A stretch of DNA of 64,000 nucleotides from Ilumatobacteraceae bacterium (GTDB taxonomy: Bacteria; Actinomycetota; Acidimicrobiia; Acidimicrobiales; Ilumatobacteraceae). Under the pieces are notes generated by a model, which saw only the letters and a program-made list of their open reading frames with translations, was not told the DNA's origin and ran no database searches. The stretch's first letter is position 1. Every line of letters begins with the position of its first letter. The stretch is from NCBI GenBank assembly GCA_022425725.1, contig JAKMEY010000019.1, forward strand, positions 16,575 through 80,574, given 5' to 3'. Shown here one piece after another: positions 1 to 10,236 of the stretch. A program made the translations under genes and the position numbers.

Positions 1-41
1 TCCAGTCACCTCAACAGTGAAGATCGCTCTACCCTGTGACC

Positions 42-1487
42 ATGGCTTCGCTCGTTGCGCCACCTGAGTTCCAACACACGTACGCACGCACGCTTCCGTC
101 GCTCGCAATGAGTTGGAAGGCTGATGTGTCAGCTGAGCCGCGGCTTGTCATTGCGAATTCCGAGCTCGCGCCCGACCTTGGGATTGAGCCTGAATGGCTG
201 TGCAGTGGTGAAGCACTTGCGCTGTTCTCTGGTCAAGAAGAGGCAGACGATGCAGAGCGATATGCCCTTGCCTATGCCGGCCATCAATTTGGTTCGTACT
301 CACCACGACTCGGTGACGGGCGAGCACTCCTCGTCGGCGAATTCACCGATCAACACGGCTCGCGTTGGGATCTTCACCTCAAAGGTTCGGGCCGTACTCC
401 CTTCGCCCGGGGAGGTGACGGCAAGGCGACCTTGGGGCCAATGCTGCGCGAGTACCTCATCGGCGAAGCGATGGCCGCACTCGGGATTCCCACCACTCGA
501 GCCCTCGCTGTCATCAGCACCGGTGAACTCGCCGTGCGAGAACAACCGCTGCCCGGAGCGATTCTTGTTCGGGTGGCGGCATCTCACCTCAGGGTCGGCA
601 CGTTCCAGTACGCCGCCGCACTCGGTGACCTCGATGGCCTTCGTGCTCTTGCCGACTATTCGATCGATCGCCATTACCCCGACATCGCCACCGCTGATGA
701 TCGCTATCTCGGTCTGCTGCAATCGGTCATCGATCGTCAGGCTCGGCTCATTGCCGAATGGATGCTCGTCGGTTTCATTCACGGTGTGATGAACACCGAC
801 AACGTCACGATTTCAGGGGAAACCATCGACTACGGGCCGTGCGCGTTCATGGACAGCGTCGACCCGCTCACCGTCTTTTCGAGCATCGATGAGGGTGGCA
901 GATACGCCTTTGGCCGACAGCCAGCTATCGCTCAATGGAACCTCACCAGATTCGCTGAAACGTTGCTGCCATTGATCGCCGATAATCCAGAAGACGCAAT
1001 CGCACCAGCCACACAACTGCTTGAAACATTCCCTGAAACGTTTTCGCGCTATTGGCACGACGGCATAGCCCGCCGCCTCGGGCTCTCCACTCACGTTGAT
1101 GGCGATGATGTTCTCGCCAACGACCTTATGCAGCTTCTTCAAGAGCGACGCCTCGATCTCATCTCAACGATGCGCTCGCTCTCAGATCACCTACGAGGAG
1201 ACGACATCGATCTCGGTGACTGGACGACCCGTTGGGAATCTCGCCTGCAACTTGAGAACGCAACAACCGAAAAACTCGTTCAACGTCTTGACGCCATCAA
1301 CCCGATCTATGTGCCTCGAAATCACCTCGTCGAAGAGGCTTTGGCTCAGGCTGTGGCGGGTGATCTCGACCCGTTCATACACATGCTCGAACGCGTCACT
1401 CACCCGTACCAACGAGTTGAGGGTGCCGATCGTTTCGCCAAGCCGGGCGACCCGGCACCTGGGTACCGAACCTACTGCGGAACGTAA
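42..1487 (+). CDS. selO: Protein adenylyltransferase SelO (YdiU family)
   Basis: SelO is a kinase-fold enzyme that transfers AMP from ATP to hydroxyl side chains of target proteins and is linked to redox stress in E. coli (family knowledge). The 481-residue product has the usual bacterial length. Visible hallmarks are LGDGRALLVGE, the nucleotide-binding stretch LKGSGRTPFARGGDGKA, and the active-site block HGVMNTDN followed by DYGP, which stands where kinases have their catalytic and DFG residues. The C-terminus keeps YRTYCGT. I chose ATG 42; an in-frame GTG lies two codons upstream at 36 and cannot be excluded. It converges on the aldehyde dehydrogenase gene with only 9 bp between the stops. 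Confidence 0.93.
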   Translation: MASLVAPPEFQHTYARTLPSLAMSWKADVSAEPRLVIANSELAPDLGIEPEWLCSGEALALFSGQEEADDAERYALAYAGHQFGSYSPRLGDGRALLVGEFTDQHGSRWDLHLKGSGRTPFARGGDGKATLGPMLREYLIGEAMAALGIPTTRALAVISTGELAVREQPLPGAILVRVAASHLRVGTFQYAAALGDLDGLRALADYSIDRHYPDIATADDRYLGLLQSVIDRQARLIAEWMLVGFIHGVMNTDNVTISGETIDYGPCAFMDSVDPLTVFSSIDEGGRYAFGRQPAIAQWNLTRFAETLLPLIADNPEDAIAPATQLLETFPETFSRYWHDGIARRLGLSTHVDGDDVLANDLMQLLQERRLDLISTMRSLSDHLRGDDIDLGDWTTRWESRLQLENATTEKLVQRLDAINPIYVPRNHLVEEALAQAVAGDLDPFIHMLERVTHPYQRVEGADRFAKPGDPAPGYRTYCGT

Positions 1488-1496
1488 AACAAGGGG

Positions 1497-2924
1497 TCAG
1501 ACGGCAAAGCCGATTGACTTTGTTTCGAGGTACTCCTCAATTCCGTCGTGCGAACCTTCGCGTCCCAACCCAGAATCTTTCATGCCGCCAAATGGCACCG
1601 ACGCCGATGTTGGGTTCACATCGTTTACCCCGATGATTCCAAACCTCAAGCCTTCGGCGGTGCGAATTGCCGTCGAAATGTTGTTGGTGTAGACGTACGC
1701 CGCGAGGCCGTATTCGGTGTCGTTTGCAAGTGCCACAACTTCTTCGATACTCCCATAGGTAATGATCGGAGCAACCGGACCAAACGTTTCTTCCCGGTAA
1801 ATCGTCATTGTGTCGGTGACGCCGCTGAGCAGCGTCGGAGCGAAAAAGTGGCCGTCTGAGAATTCTCCTTCGGTGAGACGATGGCCGCCCACTAGGGCCG
1901 CTGCGCCCTTGCCCACTGCGTCATCGACCTGAGCCTCCACTTTTGCAACTGCAGCCTCGTTCACCAACGGGCCAACTCCAACACCGTCGGTGAAACCATT
2001 CCCCGCCCTCACCTTCGCAACACGCTCCACCATCGTTTCAGTGAACGCGTCAGCATGTTGCTCAGAAACGTACAGACGATTCGGACTTATGCACGCCTGA
2101 CCTGAGTTGAGAAATTTCAATGCGGCAGCACCCTTCGCTGCTCGAACCGGATCAGCGTCGGGGAACACGATGAAGGGGGCGTGACCACCGAGTTCGACCG
2201 ACACTCGTTTGAGATTCGCAGCAGCCTGGCCTGCGAGCATTCTGCCGACCGGAGTTGAACCAGTGAATGTGATCTTGCGGACACGCGGATCAGAAGTGAA
2301 CACCTCGCCGATTGGCTTTGGATCTTTTCCGGTCACCATATTGATCACACCGGCGGGTATTCCAGCCTCAATGAACACATCAAACACCGCCTTCGCGCAT
2401 AGCGGCGTATCTTCAGCTGGCTTCAACACCAGCGTGCAGCCGGCGGCGAGCGCCGGGCCCATCTTTCTCGTCAACATTGAAATCGGATAGTTCCATGGGG
2501 TCACCATCGCCACCACACCGACCGGTTGACGCAAGATGAGGAACCGTTGATCGGCACGTTGCGATGGCAGCCATTCGCCGGCCACACGCGTTGCTTCTTC
2601 GGAGTAGTAACGCAGGAAGTCAGCCGCGTAGTTAACTTCGTTACGCGCCGCCTTCAACGGTTTTCCTTGTTCGCGCGTCATCAACTCAGCAAGCTCACCG
2701 GATCGCTCGGTCATGATCTGCCACGCCCTCAGCAACATGTCGGAGCGCTCACGGGCCGTTGTCGCCGACCACTCAGCGAATGCGGCGTCAGCGGCGCCGA
2801 TTGCTCGTTCCGCATCTGCGGTTGTGCCATCAGGCATTGAGCCGATCACCACTCCTGTTGCAGGGTCGACGACATCGAACGAGTTGCCTGTGGATGCTTC
2901 ACACCATTCGCCATTTATGAACAT
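1497..2924 (-). CDS. gabD: NAD(P)-dependent succinate-semialdehyde dehydrogenase family
   Basis: Aldehyde dehydrogenase superfamily enzyme that oxidises an aldehyde to an acid. The closest-looking subfamily is succinate-semialdehyde dehydrogenase, but the exact substrate is inferred. The 475 residues begin with the typical FINGEW strand. PWN is at about 143-145, the FTGST nucleotide-binding turn at about 220, the general-base Glu at 244 (ELGGHAP) and the catalytic Cys at 278 (NSGQACISP). The end has PFGGMKDSGLGREG. It lies 46 bp downstream of the CopC-CopD gene on the same strand, so it may be the tail of the respiratory train or have its own promoter. Confidence 0.88.
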   Translation of the reverse strand: MFINGEWCEASTGNSFDVVDPATGVVIGSMPDGTTADAERAIGAADAAFAEWSATTARERSDMLLRAWQIMTERSGELAELMTREQGKPLKAARNEVNYAADFLRYYSEEATRVAGEWLPSQRADQRFLILRQPVGVVAMVTPWNYPISMLTRKMGPALAAGCTLVLKPAEDTPLCAKAVFDVFIEAGIPAGVINMVTGKDPKPIGEVFTSDPRVRKITFTGSTPVGRMLAGQAAANLKRVSVELGGHAPFIVFPDADPVRAAKGAAALKFLNSGQACISPNRLYVSEQHADAFTETMVERVAKVRAGNGFTDGVGVGPLVNEAAVAKVEAQVDDAVGKGAAALVGGHRLTEGEFSDGHFFAPTLLSGVTDTMTIYREETFGPVAPIITYGSIEEVVALANDTEYGLAAYVYTNNISTAIRTAEGLRFGIIGVNDVNPTSASVPFGGMKDSGLGREGSHDGIEEYLETKSIGFAV

Positions 2925-2970
2925 AAACGTGACCCTACCTATCGACGGGCAATCGCCAGAACTTCGTCAG

Positions 2971-4356
2971 CTACGGCATTGCCACCACAAGCCATGAGCT
3001 CACCGCAATCACTGCGATCAGTGCTGCGAGCTCAATCGTTACCGAACGCTCGAACGTTGTTTGGACATCTCGTGATGCGAGACGAGGAACAACGCGCCAA
3101 TGGTGTACCGCACCGATCAAACCAGCGGAGAGAACTGTCACCACCTTGACAATGAGAATGCGCCCCCAGGTTGAATCGGTGAGCGACGACAGATCATCAA
3201 TAATGATCAACGTCATCACCACGCCCGAAAGCACAACAGCAGCAACCGTTCCCATCAGCGCCGTCGCTGTCCGCTGGGCGACAGCACTCAACTGTCGACG
3301 ATCAGTTCGCGCAACCACCGCAAGTCCGATGACCGACCCGATCCACATCGACGTCGATCCCATGTGAACCACATCACTGAGAGCATGCAGTAGTCGAGGC
3401 CCCATCGAGACCGTATGGCCATCAAAGGCAGGCGCAACCAGGAGTCCCAGACATGGGATGACCAGAAGAGCTCGAAATGACGACCGAGATCTCACCTGAC
3501 CCGTCAACACTGATAGTGCTGCAATTGCTAAGACAGCAGCGGCACATGTCGTGATGAACGGCGACCGAGAAAGCTGGTGAGACAGGGCATCGCCAAACGC
3601 GATGTCGAGTTGACGACCGATGGTTGCGATTTCGAGCAGGCCTGCAAGCACGATCACCACCGCTACAGCGATTGAGACTCGGGGCGCAGGAAGAATGTCT
3701 TCTCGCCGCCAACACGCGATTGTGAAGACGAGGTAGCCCACGACCGTCATTCCCAGCAGATTCTGGGTCAGACGTGAAATGTGGTTTGCCGTGTCGGTAC
3801 CCGATGCAGACGATGGCCCCGATGCGGGAGGCGGTGCACCAGTGTCAATATCACCAGGCTGTGACGTGCTTGATGCCTCGGTCGTCGTCGACATGGTCTC
3901 GACAGGTTCGGAAACCTCCAATGTTCCCTCCCCATCATTTGCAACTGTTGTTGTCGTGGTAGCGGACACTGCATTGAGGGCGAATTCACCTTCAATGAGA
4001 TGACCATCTTCGGCTCGAAAGGAGTACACAATCCGGAACAGATCGCCCTGTAGCGGCGGGGTGAAAACTGCGAGCCAGTTGGTGTCACTTTCTTCGACAA
4101 GCTCACTTTGTGTTGCAACTCCCGACGTTTGCGCTACGGCAACCACCGATGAGCCCTCACCGATCACAGTGGTCGCAAATCTCAGCGTGATCGAGTCAAG
4201 AGGTTGGACGAGCACTGCGTCAGCAGCCGGTTGAGAGCCCTCAAAATCTGAATGAGCAGACGCCACCGACGCCAGAGCAATAACCACCATGATCGACACA
4301 GCGAGGATGCGGCCAAACAATGACAACGCCCATGGCAATCTCGTCAACGCTCTCAT
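2971..4356 (-). CDS. CopC-CopD fusion, copper-related membrane protein
   Basis: A 461-residue protein with a signal peptide (hydrophobic stretch ending in SVASA), then a mature N-terminus starting AHSDFEGSQPA, which matches the N-terminal histidine of CopC copper-binding domains. A beta-rich CopC domain of about 100 residues follows, then a Ser/Thr/Pro-rich linker, then a multi-helix CopD membrane domain with HALSDVVHMGSTSMWIG. Such fusions (YcnJ-like) are linked to copper import or supply for cuproenzymes. The start is ATG 4356, because earlier in-frame codons lie inside nuoN and lack a signal peptide. It sits 34 bp after nuoN, so a copper supply role for a terminal oxidase is a reasonable inference; no oxidase is in the window. 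Confidence 0.82.
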   Translation of the reverse strand: MRALTRLPWALSLFGRILAVSIMVVIALASVASAHSDFEGSQPAADAVLVQPLDSITLRFATTVIGEGSSVVAVAQTSGVATQSELVEESDTNWLAVFTPPLQGDLFRIVYSFRAEDGHLIEGEFALNAVSATTTTTVANDGEGTLEVSEPVETMSTTTEASSTSQPGDIDTGAPPPASGPSSASGTDTANHISRLTQNLLGMTVVGYLVFTIACWRREDILPAPRVSIAVAVVIVLAGLLEIATIGRQLDIAFGDALSHQLSRSPFITTCAAAVLAIAALSVLTGQVRSRSSFRALLVIPCLGLLVAPAFDGHTVSMGPRLLHALSDVVHMGSTSMWIGSVIGLAVVARTDRRQLSAVAQRTATALMGTVAAVVLSGVVMTLIIIDDLSSLTDSTWGRILIVKVVTVLSAGLIGAVHHWRVVPRLASRDVQTTFERSVTIELAALIAVIAVSSWLVVAMP

Positions 4357-4390
4357 CTCATTGCCCCACACCGGACTTCCCCACTGGGCC

Positions 4391-5896
4391 CTAAGAGAGT
4401 GAAAGAATGCCTTCGGCGACAGATAGCACCCACTGGGGATAGATGCCGATCGCCAATGTGAAGCCAGCTGCTCCGGCGATAGCAATACCGCTTAAACCGG
4501 GAACATTGACCGCTTCGGCGTTGTCGTCAGCGGGTCGCAACCACATGCTCACCATGATTCGGAGATAGAGGAATGCTGCAATGACCGCAGCGAGCATGGC
4601 GATTATCGCCAACCAGTAACTGCCAGCGTCAACTGCAGATTGGATCACGCCCCACTTCGCAACGAAGCCAGAAGTAAACGGCACTCCGGCCTGTGCAAGC
4701 AAAAACACTGTCAGCGCAAGTGCAAGTGTTGGGCGACGACTCGACAATCCGTTGAAGCCATCGAGCGTCGTGTCACCACCGCGACTCGCGACGCTGATGA
4801 CCGCAAATGAGCCGACGACGAGCACCGAGTAGAGGCCGAGGTACACCGCCACCGACTGCACCGAGGAAAACATTGCGCTCTCACCCGCTGACAAACCCGC
4901 AGCTTCAAGGCCAACGAGAATGAAACCGGCATGGCTTACTGAAGAAAACGCAAGCATTCGTTTCACATCGGTCTGCACAACCGCAAGAAGCGAACCAATG
5001 ACGAGCGACAGAACGGCGAGCACCCAGATGATCGGTCGCCAGTCGTCCCGATAAAACGGCAGGGCAGACGTAAGCACCCGCAACATCGCTCCGAATGCGG
5101 CAACCTTGCCGACCGATGCCATGAACGCAGTGATATTTGATGGGGCACCCTGATACACATCCGGCGACCAGACATGGAACGGCACTGCGGAAACCTTGAA
5201 TGCGAATCCGATCAACATGAGAGCAAGACCGGCGAGCACAAGAGCGTCATTGCCGCCAATGTTGACCTGGCTTTGCAGGCGGGTCACCATTTCGGTCAAT
5301 GAGGTCGTGCGAGTGCCGCCATACAGCAGAGCGATGCCGTATAGGAAGAACGCCGAGGCGAGACCGCCGAGAATGAAGTACTTCATTCCTGATTCTTGGC
5401 TTGCACTACGACGGCGATCAGATGCGGCAAGGACATACAGCGCAAGTGACACGGTTTCAAGACCGAGGAACATCACGATGAGCTCGTTCGCTCCAACCAT
5501 GACAAGCGCTCCTGTTGCGGCAACGAGCAACAGTGAGTAGATCTCTGGCCCATCGTTGTCGGTACCACGAAGTTCGGCATCAGACATCAACGCAACTAAT
5601 GCCGTTGCCGCCAGCACCGCAAATGTGAGGAACAGCGACAAACGGTCGACCGCGAGTACGCCACCAACAATTGCTGACGGCCCCTCGGCGCCAATGTCAT
5701 TCCAGATGAACACCGACAGCACTGCGGCAGCCACGGTAAATCCAACCGTCGTCAGCGACATCAGATTGCGCGGCCAGGCGGGTGTCAACGCACCCACCAC
5801 CATCAAGAACAACGCTCCGGCGACGAGAACGAGATGAGGTGAGAGCGCAAACCAGTCAACTGAAGGCCCAATAAAGGTGTCCTGAGCAACCATCAT
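4391..5896 (-). CDS. nuoN: NADH-quinone oxidoreductase subunit N
   Basis: Antiporter-like membrane subunit of complex I involved in proton pumping. The 501 residues are almost entirely transmembrane. Family segments are visible: MVGANELIVMFLGLETVSLALYVL with the conserved Glu, MKYFILGGLASAFFLYG, AFKVSAVPFHVWSPDVYQG with the channel Lys, and VQTDVKRMLAFSSVSHAGF. The first ATG overlaps the nuoM stop (ATGA), which implies coupled translation. It is the last of 14 nuo genes in the canonical order. Confidence 0.96.
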   Translation of the reverse strand: MMVAQDTFIGPSVDWFALSPHLVLVAGALFLMVVGALTPAWPRNLMSLTTVGFTVAAAVLSVFIWNDIGAEGPSAIVGGVLAVDRLSLFLTFAVLAATALVALMSDAELRGTDNDGPEIYSLLLVAATGALVMVGANELIVMFLGLETVSLALYVLAASDRRRSASQESGMKYFILGGLASAFFLYGIALLYGGTRTTSLTEMVTRLQSQVNIGGNDALVLAGLALMLIGFAFKVSAVPFHVWSPDVYQGAPSNITAFMASVGKVAAFGAMLRVLTSALPFYRDDWRPIIWVLAVLSLVIGSLLAVVQTDVKRMLAFSSVSHAGFILVGLEAAGLSAGESAMFSSVQSVAVYLGLYSVLVVGSFAVISVASRGGDTTLDGFNGLSSRRPTLALALTVFLLAQAGVPFTSGFVAKWGVIQSAVDAGSYWLAIIAMLAAVIAAFLYLRIMVSMWLRPADDNAEAVNVPGLSGIAIAGAAGFTLAIGIYPQWVLSVAEGILSLS

Positions 5897-7482
5897 CCCT
5901 CCTCCCCATGCGAGTGAACTTCATCATCAACGACAGGGGCGGCTGGCTGCGGTTCCACAAAATCTGTTCGCTCCTCGACGTGCCCAATGAGCGCATTCAC
6001 CGCTGGCTCAATACGTTCGAGCATCGGCTTCGGATACACACCGGTGAAGAAGATGACTGCAATAAACGGAAGGAGGACGAGTGCTTCCTTCACGCGGAGT
6101 TCGGCGAATGTTGAGTTCTCTTCATCGGGCTCACCGTGGAACACACGCTGATAGGCCCACAACAGGTAGAGCGCAGCAAGAATGACGCCGGTTGCTGCAA
6201 CGACAACCCACCAGCGTGCGGTGAGAAACGCTCCGATCAAAATGAGATACTCACCGACAAATCCGTTGAGCCCCGGGACACCAATTGATGACAACATGAC
6301 GACGGTGAACGCCGCCGCGAAGATCGGGGCAACATGCTGCAGACCCTTCAGTTCGGAAATCTGGCGGGTGTGGCGCCGCTCGTAGATCATTCCGACCATC
6401 AAGAACAGGGCTCCGGTCGAGACACCGTGGTTCACCATCTGCATCACCGAGCCGGTGACAGCTTGGGAGGTGAACGCAAAGGTACCGAGCACGATGAAAC
6501 CAAGGTGTGCAACCGACGAATACGCAACAAGTCGCTTGAGATCTTTCTGCATGGTTGCTGCAATTGCGCCATAGATGATGCCGATCACCGCCAGCGTCAA
6601 CCAAAGAGAGCGACTCCAGTAGGACGCTTCGGGAAAAAGGTAGAGGCCGAATCGCAAGAGGCCATATGTGCCCAGTTTCAGCATCACGCCCGCAAGCACG
6701 ACAGAGCCTGCAGTTGGGGCCTGGGTGTGTGCGTCGGGTAGCCACGTGTGCAGTGGGAAAATCGGCACCTTCACCGCAAATGCGATTGCGAAACCAAAGA
6801 ACAACCATCGTCCGGTCGACGCCGCGAAGTTCGCTCCCTCGGCGAGTTCGATGAGGTCGAATGTGATCTTTCCGACGCCGTTATCTCGAGCAATAAACAC
6901 TGTGGCGAGAATCGATACGAGCATGAATGCCGATCCAGCCATCGTGTACAGGAAGAATTTCGTTGCCGCATATTCACGTCCTTCGTAGCCCCATCCACCG
7001 ATGAGAAAGTACATCGGCACCAGGACGATCTCGAAGAACACGAAGAACAGGAAAAGGTCAAGGCTCAAGAACGAACCCATGACGCCAGCCTCGAGTAGCA
7101 GCAGCCATGCGAAGTACGGCTTATCTCGGCGAGGGTCATCGTTGTGAGGGTCAATTCCGACGATCGCAAGCGGGAATAGGACACCGGTCAGCAACACGAG
7201 GAATAGAGAAATTCCATCGACACCGAGATGCCATGAAATTCCCCAAGACTCAATCCATGGATGCTGGCTCGTGAACTGGAACCCTGATGAGTGACTGTCG
7301 AAATTCGCAAAGGTCCACACCGACAGCGCACCCGTGCCCACCGAGGCAAGTAAGGCCACGAGCTTCGAATACTCGGGCCGACGATTCGACAGAACAGCGA
7401 TGAGCAGCGCGCCGACGACCGGCACCACGATCATCATCGAGAGCAGTGGGAATGCCACCTCAGTCGAGGTTGCGGCAACCAT
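5893..7482 (-). CDS. nuoM: NADH-quinone oxidoreductase subunit M
   Basis: Antiporter-like proton-pumping subunit of complex I, 529 residues. It shows WHLGVDGISLFLVLLTG, FFEIVLVPMYFLIGGWG with the conserved Glu, KVPIFPLHTWLPDAHTQAP and MQKDLKRLVAYSSVAHLGF, all hallmark NuoM segments. The reading frame stays open upstream into nuoL, but I place the start at ATG 7482, which shares one base with the nuoL stop (TGATG). The extra upstream residues are a Cys/Arg-rich shadow of nuoL. The last residues overlap the nuoN start. Confidence 0.95.
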   Translation of the reverse strand: MVAATSTEVAFPLLSMMIVVPVVGALLIAVLSNRRPEYSKLVALLASVGTGALSVWTFANFDSHSSGFQFTSQHPWIESWGISWHLGVDGISLFLVLLTGVLFPLAIVGIDPHNDDPRRDKPYFAWLLLLEAGVMGSFLSLDLFLFFVFFEIVLVPMYFLIGGWGYEGREYAATKFFLYTMAGSAFMLVSILATVFIARDNGVGKITFDLIELAEGANFAASTGRWLFFGFAIAFAVKVPIFPLHTWLPDAHTQAPTAGSVVLAGVMLKLGTYGLLRFGLYLFPEASYWSRSLWLTLAVIGIIYGAIAATMQKDLKRLVAYSSVAHLGFIVLGTFAFTSQAVTGSVMQMVNHGVSTGALFLMVGMIYERRHTRQISELKGLQHVAPIFAAAFTVVMLSSIGVPGLNGFVGEYLILIGAFLTARWWVVVAATGVILAALYLLWAYQRVFHGEPDEENSTFAELRVKEALVLLPFIAVIFFTGVYPKPMLERIEPAVNALIGHVEERTDFVEPQPAAPVVDDEVHSHGEEG

Positions 7483-9410
7483 CACATCACCCCCCTCAGC
7501 ACTACGAACCACACGAGGATGAGCACAACTCCGATACCGATGACACCGGCGTAACTTCGGACGTTGCCAGTTTGGATTCGACGAACAGAGCCTGAGGTCG
7601 AGCGAACCGCGGTCGCAACACCGTTGACCGCACCATCGACGATCTTCGCATCGAACCATGCGATCGCATCAAACATCTTGCGGCCAGGGCCACCCATGAA
7701 GGCGGAAACACCGCGGTCGTAACGCCACCCATCGGCGAGAATCGCAGGCTCGATCGCACGCAACTTGCGGCGGCCATACACAAGCACCCCAAGCGCAATA
7801 CCAACTACTGCGCAGCCGATCGCGAGCAGAGCAAGCCACACTTTGGCGTCGTAGGCCGACGTCCCAGAAATGACTGCCTCACCTGGTGCCACCACGGGGT
7901 GTAACCAGTCTTCTAAGCGATGGCGGAGACCTTTGGGAATAATTCCGAACGACGGCAACTGAATAATTCCACCCAAGACCGACAGCACCGACAGCACAAC
8001 GAGTGGGAACAACATGATGGGCGGAGACTCGTGCGGTTTGAAATCGCCGTGCGCACCGTTGTCTTCAGCGTGGCTTTCCCACTTGGCTTCCCCGAAGAAG
8101 ACCATGATCACCTGACGAGTCATGTAGTACGCCGTGAGGATGGCTGTGACCAGACCGATGACGTAGAGCACTGGGCTTCTCGCCAGGGTAAACAGCAAGA
8201 TTTCATCTTTCGACCAGAAACCAGCGAATGGGGGGACACCAGCAATTGCGAGCCATCCGATGATGAATGTGCCGGCCGTAATCGGCATCACTTTGCGCAA
8301 GGCTCCCATCCGACGCATGTCCTGCTCGTGGTGCATGCCATGAATCACCGAACCTGAGCCAAGGAACATCAATGCTTTGAAGAAGGCATGGGTCACCATG
8401 TGGAAGATCGCTGCGACGAATGCGCCAGTACCTACTGCGAGGAACATGAACCCCAACTGGGACACCGTTGAATACGCAAGCACCTTTTTGATGTCTGACT
8501 GCGCTACCGCAATCGTTGCCGCAAACAGAGCGGTCAAGGCACCAACCCACGCAATAATTGTCGGAGCCCAGTCGGCAGCGGCGGCGAGCATCGGGTTCAT
8601 GCGGGTCATCAAGAAGACACCTGCGGTGACCATCGTTGCCGCGTGGATCAAGGCCGACACCGGCGTTGGGCCTTCCATTGCATCCGGCAGCCACAGATAG
8701 AGAGGGAATTGGGCCGATTTGCCGACCGCTCCAACGAACAGGAGAAGTGCAATTCCCGTCGCAGTCGATGATGCGAGCGAACCTGATTCTGCCGCCGAAT
8801 TCAGAGCCCCATAGCTCACCGAACCAACGGCCTGGAAGCCAAGGAACATCGCCAACATGACACCCCAGTCACCAATGCGGTTAGTGACGAATGCTTTCTT
8901 GCCAGCGGTTGAGGCCGAGTCGCGAGTGTGCCAGAACGAAATCAGGAAGTAGGAGCACGCTCCGACCCCTTCCCATCCGAGGAAGGTGACGAGCAGATTC
9001 TCGCCGAATACCAACATGAGCATCGACAGCACAAACAGGTTCAAATACAAGAAGAACTTGGAGAACTTTGGATCACCGTGCATGTACCCGATTGCGAATA
9101 GGTGAATGAGGAAACCGATTCCAGTGACAAACAGCGCCATCGTCACCGACAGAGGGTCGGCAAGAAGTGCCATATCGATCTGCAGTGATGAAACCGGCAC
9201 CCATTGGAACAGGGTGACCACGTGAGAGCGGTGATGTTCATCAATTGACAGCAGGTCGAAGAACACCCCGACGGTCACCATAAATGACGCAAAGACTGCT
9301 GCCGCTGCGACATAACCGGCAGCGGGCTCACCGAGGCGGCGACCGAACAACAGAATCAACAAGAATCCGAGCAGCGGAAAGGCAGGTATCAACCACACGA
9401 CGTCGAGCAT
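7482..9410 (-). CDS. nuoL: NADH-quinone oxidoreductase subunit L
   Basis: Largest antiporter-like subunit of complex I, with the long lateral helix at its C-terminus. The 642 residues include GWEGVGACSYFLISFW, SAQFPLYLWLPDAMEGPTPVSALIHAATMV, AQSDIKKVLAYSTVSQLGFM and FWSKDEIL. The soluble linker near residues 445-460 (AKWESHAEDNGAHGDF) and the C-terminal helix segments fit the actinobacterial form. The start lies 2 bp after the nuoK stop. Confidence 0.96.
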   Translation of the reverse strand: MLDVVWLIPAFPLLGFLLILLFGRRLGEPAAGYVAAAAVFASFMVTVGVFFDLLSIDEHHRSHVVTLFQWVPVSSLQIDMALLADPLSVTMALFVTGIGFLIHLFAIGYMHGDPKFSKFFLYLNLFVLSMLMLVFGENLLVTFLGWEGVGACSYFLISFWHTRDSASTAGKKAFVTNRIGDWGVMLAMFLGFQAVGSVSYGALNSAAESGSLASSTATGIALLLFVGAVGKSAQFPLYLWLPDAMEGPTPVSALIHAATMVTAGVFLMTRMNPMLAAAADWAPTIIAWVGALTALFAATIAVAQSDIKKVLAYSTVSQLGFMFLAVGTGAFVAAIFHMVTHAFFKALMFLGSGSVIHGMHHEQDMRRMGALRKVMPITAGTFIIGWLAIAGVPPFAGFWSKDEILLFTLARSPVLYVIGLVTAILTAYYMTRQVIMVFFGEAKWESHAEDNGAHGDFKPHESPPIMLFPLVVLSVLSVLGGIIQLPSFGIIPKGLRHRLEDWLHPVVAPGEAVISGTSAYDAKVWLALLAIGCAVVGIALGVLVYGRRKLRAIEPAILADGWRYDRGVSAFMGGPGRKMFDAIAWFDAKIVDGAVNGVATAVRSTSGSVRRIQTGNVRSYAGVIGIGVVLILVWFVVLRGVM

Positions 9411-9412
9411 GT

Positions 9413-9718
9413 TCAGCCTTTCAACTCCGCAAGATCGTCGATTGTGGCTCCGGGGCGACGACGAAGAATGGCGATGATGATGCCAAGCCCAACGACGACT
9501 TCAGCTGCTGCTACCACCATCACGAAAAACACGGCGGTCTGACCTGAGATATCGGTGAACGCCTGGGCGAAGGCAACGAATGAAAGGTTCACCGCGTTCA
9601 ACATGAGTTCGATGCACATGAACATCACCAGCGGGTTGCGGCGAATCATGAGCCCGACAACGCCGACGCCAAAGAGCACTGCAGCGAGCACGAGGTACCA
9701 AGTGGTTGTCGGGGTCAC
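9413..9718 (-). CDS. nuoK: NADH-quinone oxidoreductase subunit K
   Basis: Small three-helix membrane subunit of complex I, 101 residues, the expected length. It carries GLMIRRNPLVMFMCIELMLNAVNL with the conserved membrane Glu of the proton pathway and the second helix FFVMVVAAAEVVVGLGI with the other conserved Glu. The start codon overlaps the nuoJ stop by 4 bases. Confidence 0.95.
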   Translation of the reverse strand: MTPTTTWYLVLAAVLFGVGVVGLMIRRNPLVMFMCIELMLNAVNLSFVAFAQAFTDISGQTAVFFVMVVAAAEVVVGLGIIIAILRRRPGATIDDLAELKG

Positions 9719-10236
9719 TTGCTCGCTCCCCCACGCTGGCGACGGGTGAGCACCACGGTTCCGACGACCGCAACAATCAGCAACACCGATGTCAACTCGA
9801 ACGCAAACACGTTGTCGCTGAACAAACTGCGAGCCAACTCCCGAATGTTGTCGTCTCCTGGAACACCTGACTCGAGCTGTTCACCGAGGGTCGATCGACC
9901 GCGAACAACAGCCGCTATGACGAGGCCACTGATCGCAACACCAACGATGACTGCTAGCGGGCGCTGAATCTGGAACGGTTCGACGCTGAGATCTTCTGCG
10001 CGGTCAACCCCGAGCAACATGATGACGAACAAAAACAACACAACGATTGCGCCTGCGTAGACAATGACTTGCACCGCCGCAAGAAAATGGGCTTCCATCG
10101 AAACGAAGTGAACTGCGATTCCGAACAGCGTCAACACGAGACCAAGTGCTGCATGCACCGGGTTGTTGCACGCGATAACACCGATTGCCCCTGCCAGCAC
10201 CATCGCCGAAGCAAGGACAAACACAAGAAGTTCCAT
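9715..10236 (-). CDS. nuoJ: NADH-quinone oxidoreductase subunit J
   Basis: Membrane subunit J of complex I, 173 residues with about five helices. The diagnostic segment is AVQVIVYAGAIVVLFLFVIMLLG, the pi-bulge helix of the family, preceded by NPVHAALGLVLTLFGIAVHFVSMEAHFLA. A variable loop (STLGEQLESGVPGDDN) precedes the last helix. It shares one base with the nuoI stop and overlaps nuoK by 4 bases. Confidence 0.95.
   Translation of the reverse strand: MELLVFVLASAMVLAGAIGVIACNNPVHAALGLVLTLFGIAVHFVSMEAHFLAAVQVIVYAGAIVVLFLFVIMLLGVDRAEDLSVEPFQIQRPLAVIVGVAISGLVIAAVVRGRSTLGEQLESGVPGDDNIRELARSLFSDNVFAFELTSVLLIVAVVGTVVLTRRQRGGASK

Noticed and set aside
7482..7659. N-terminal extension of NuoM by 59 residues
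   Set aside because: The extra sequence is Cys/Arg-rich and fully inside nuoL; the TGATG junction gives a standard NuoM start.
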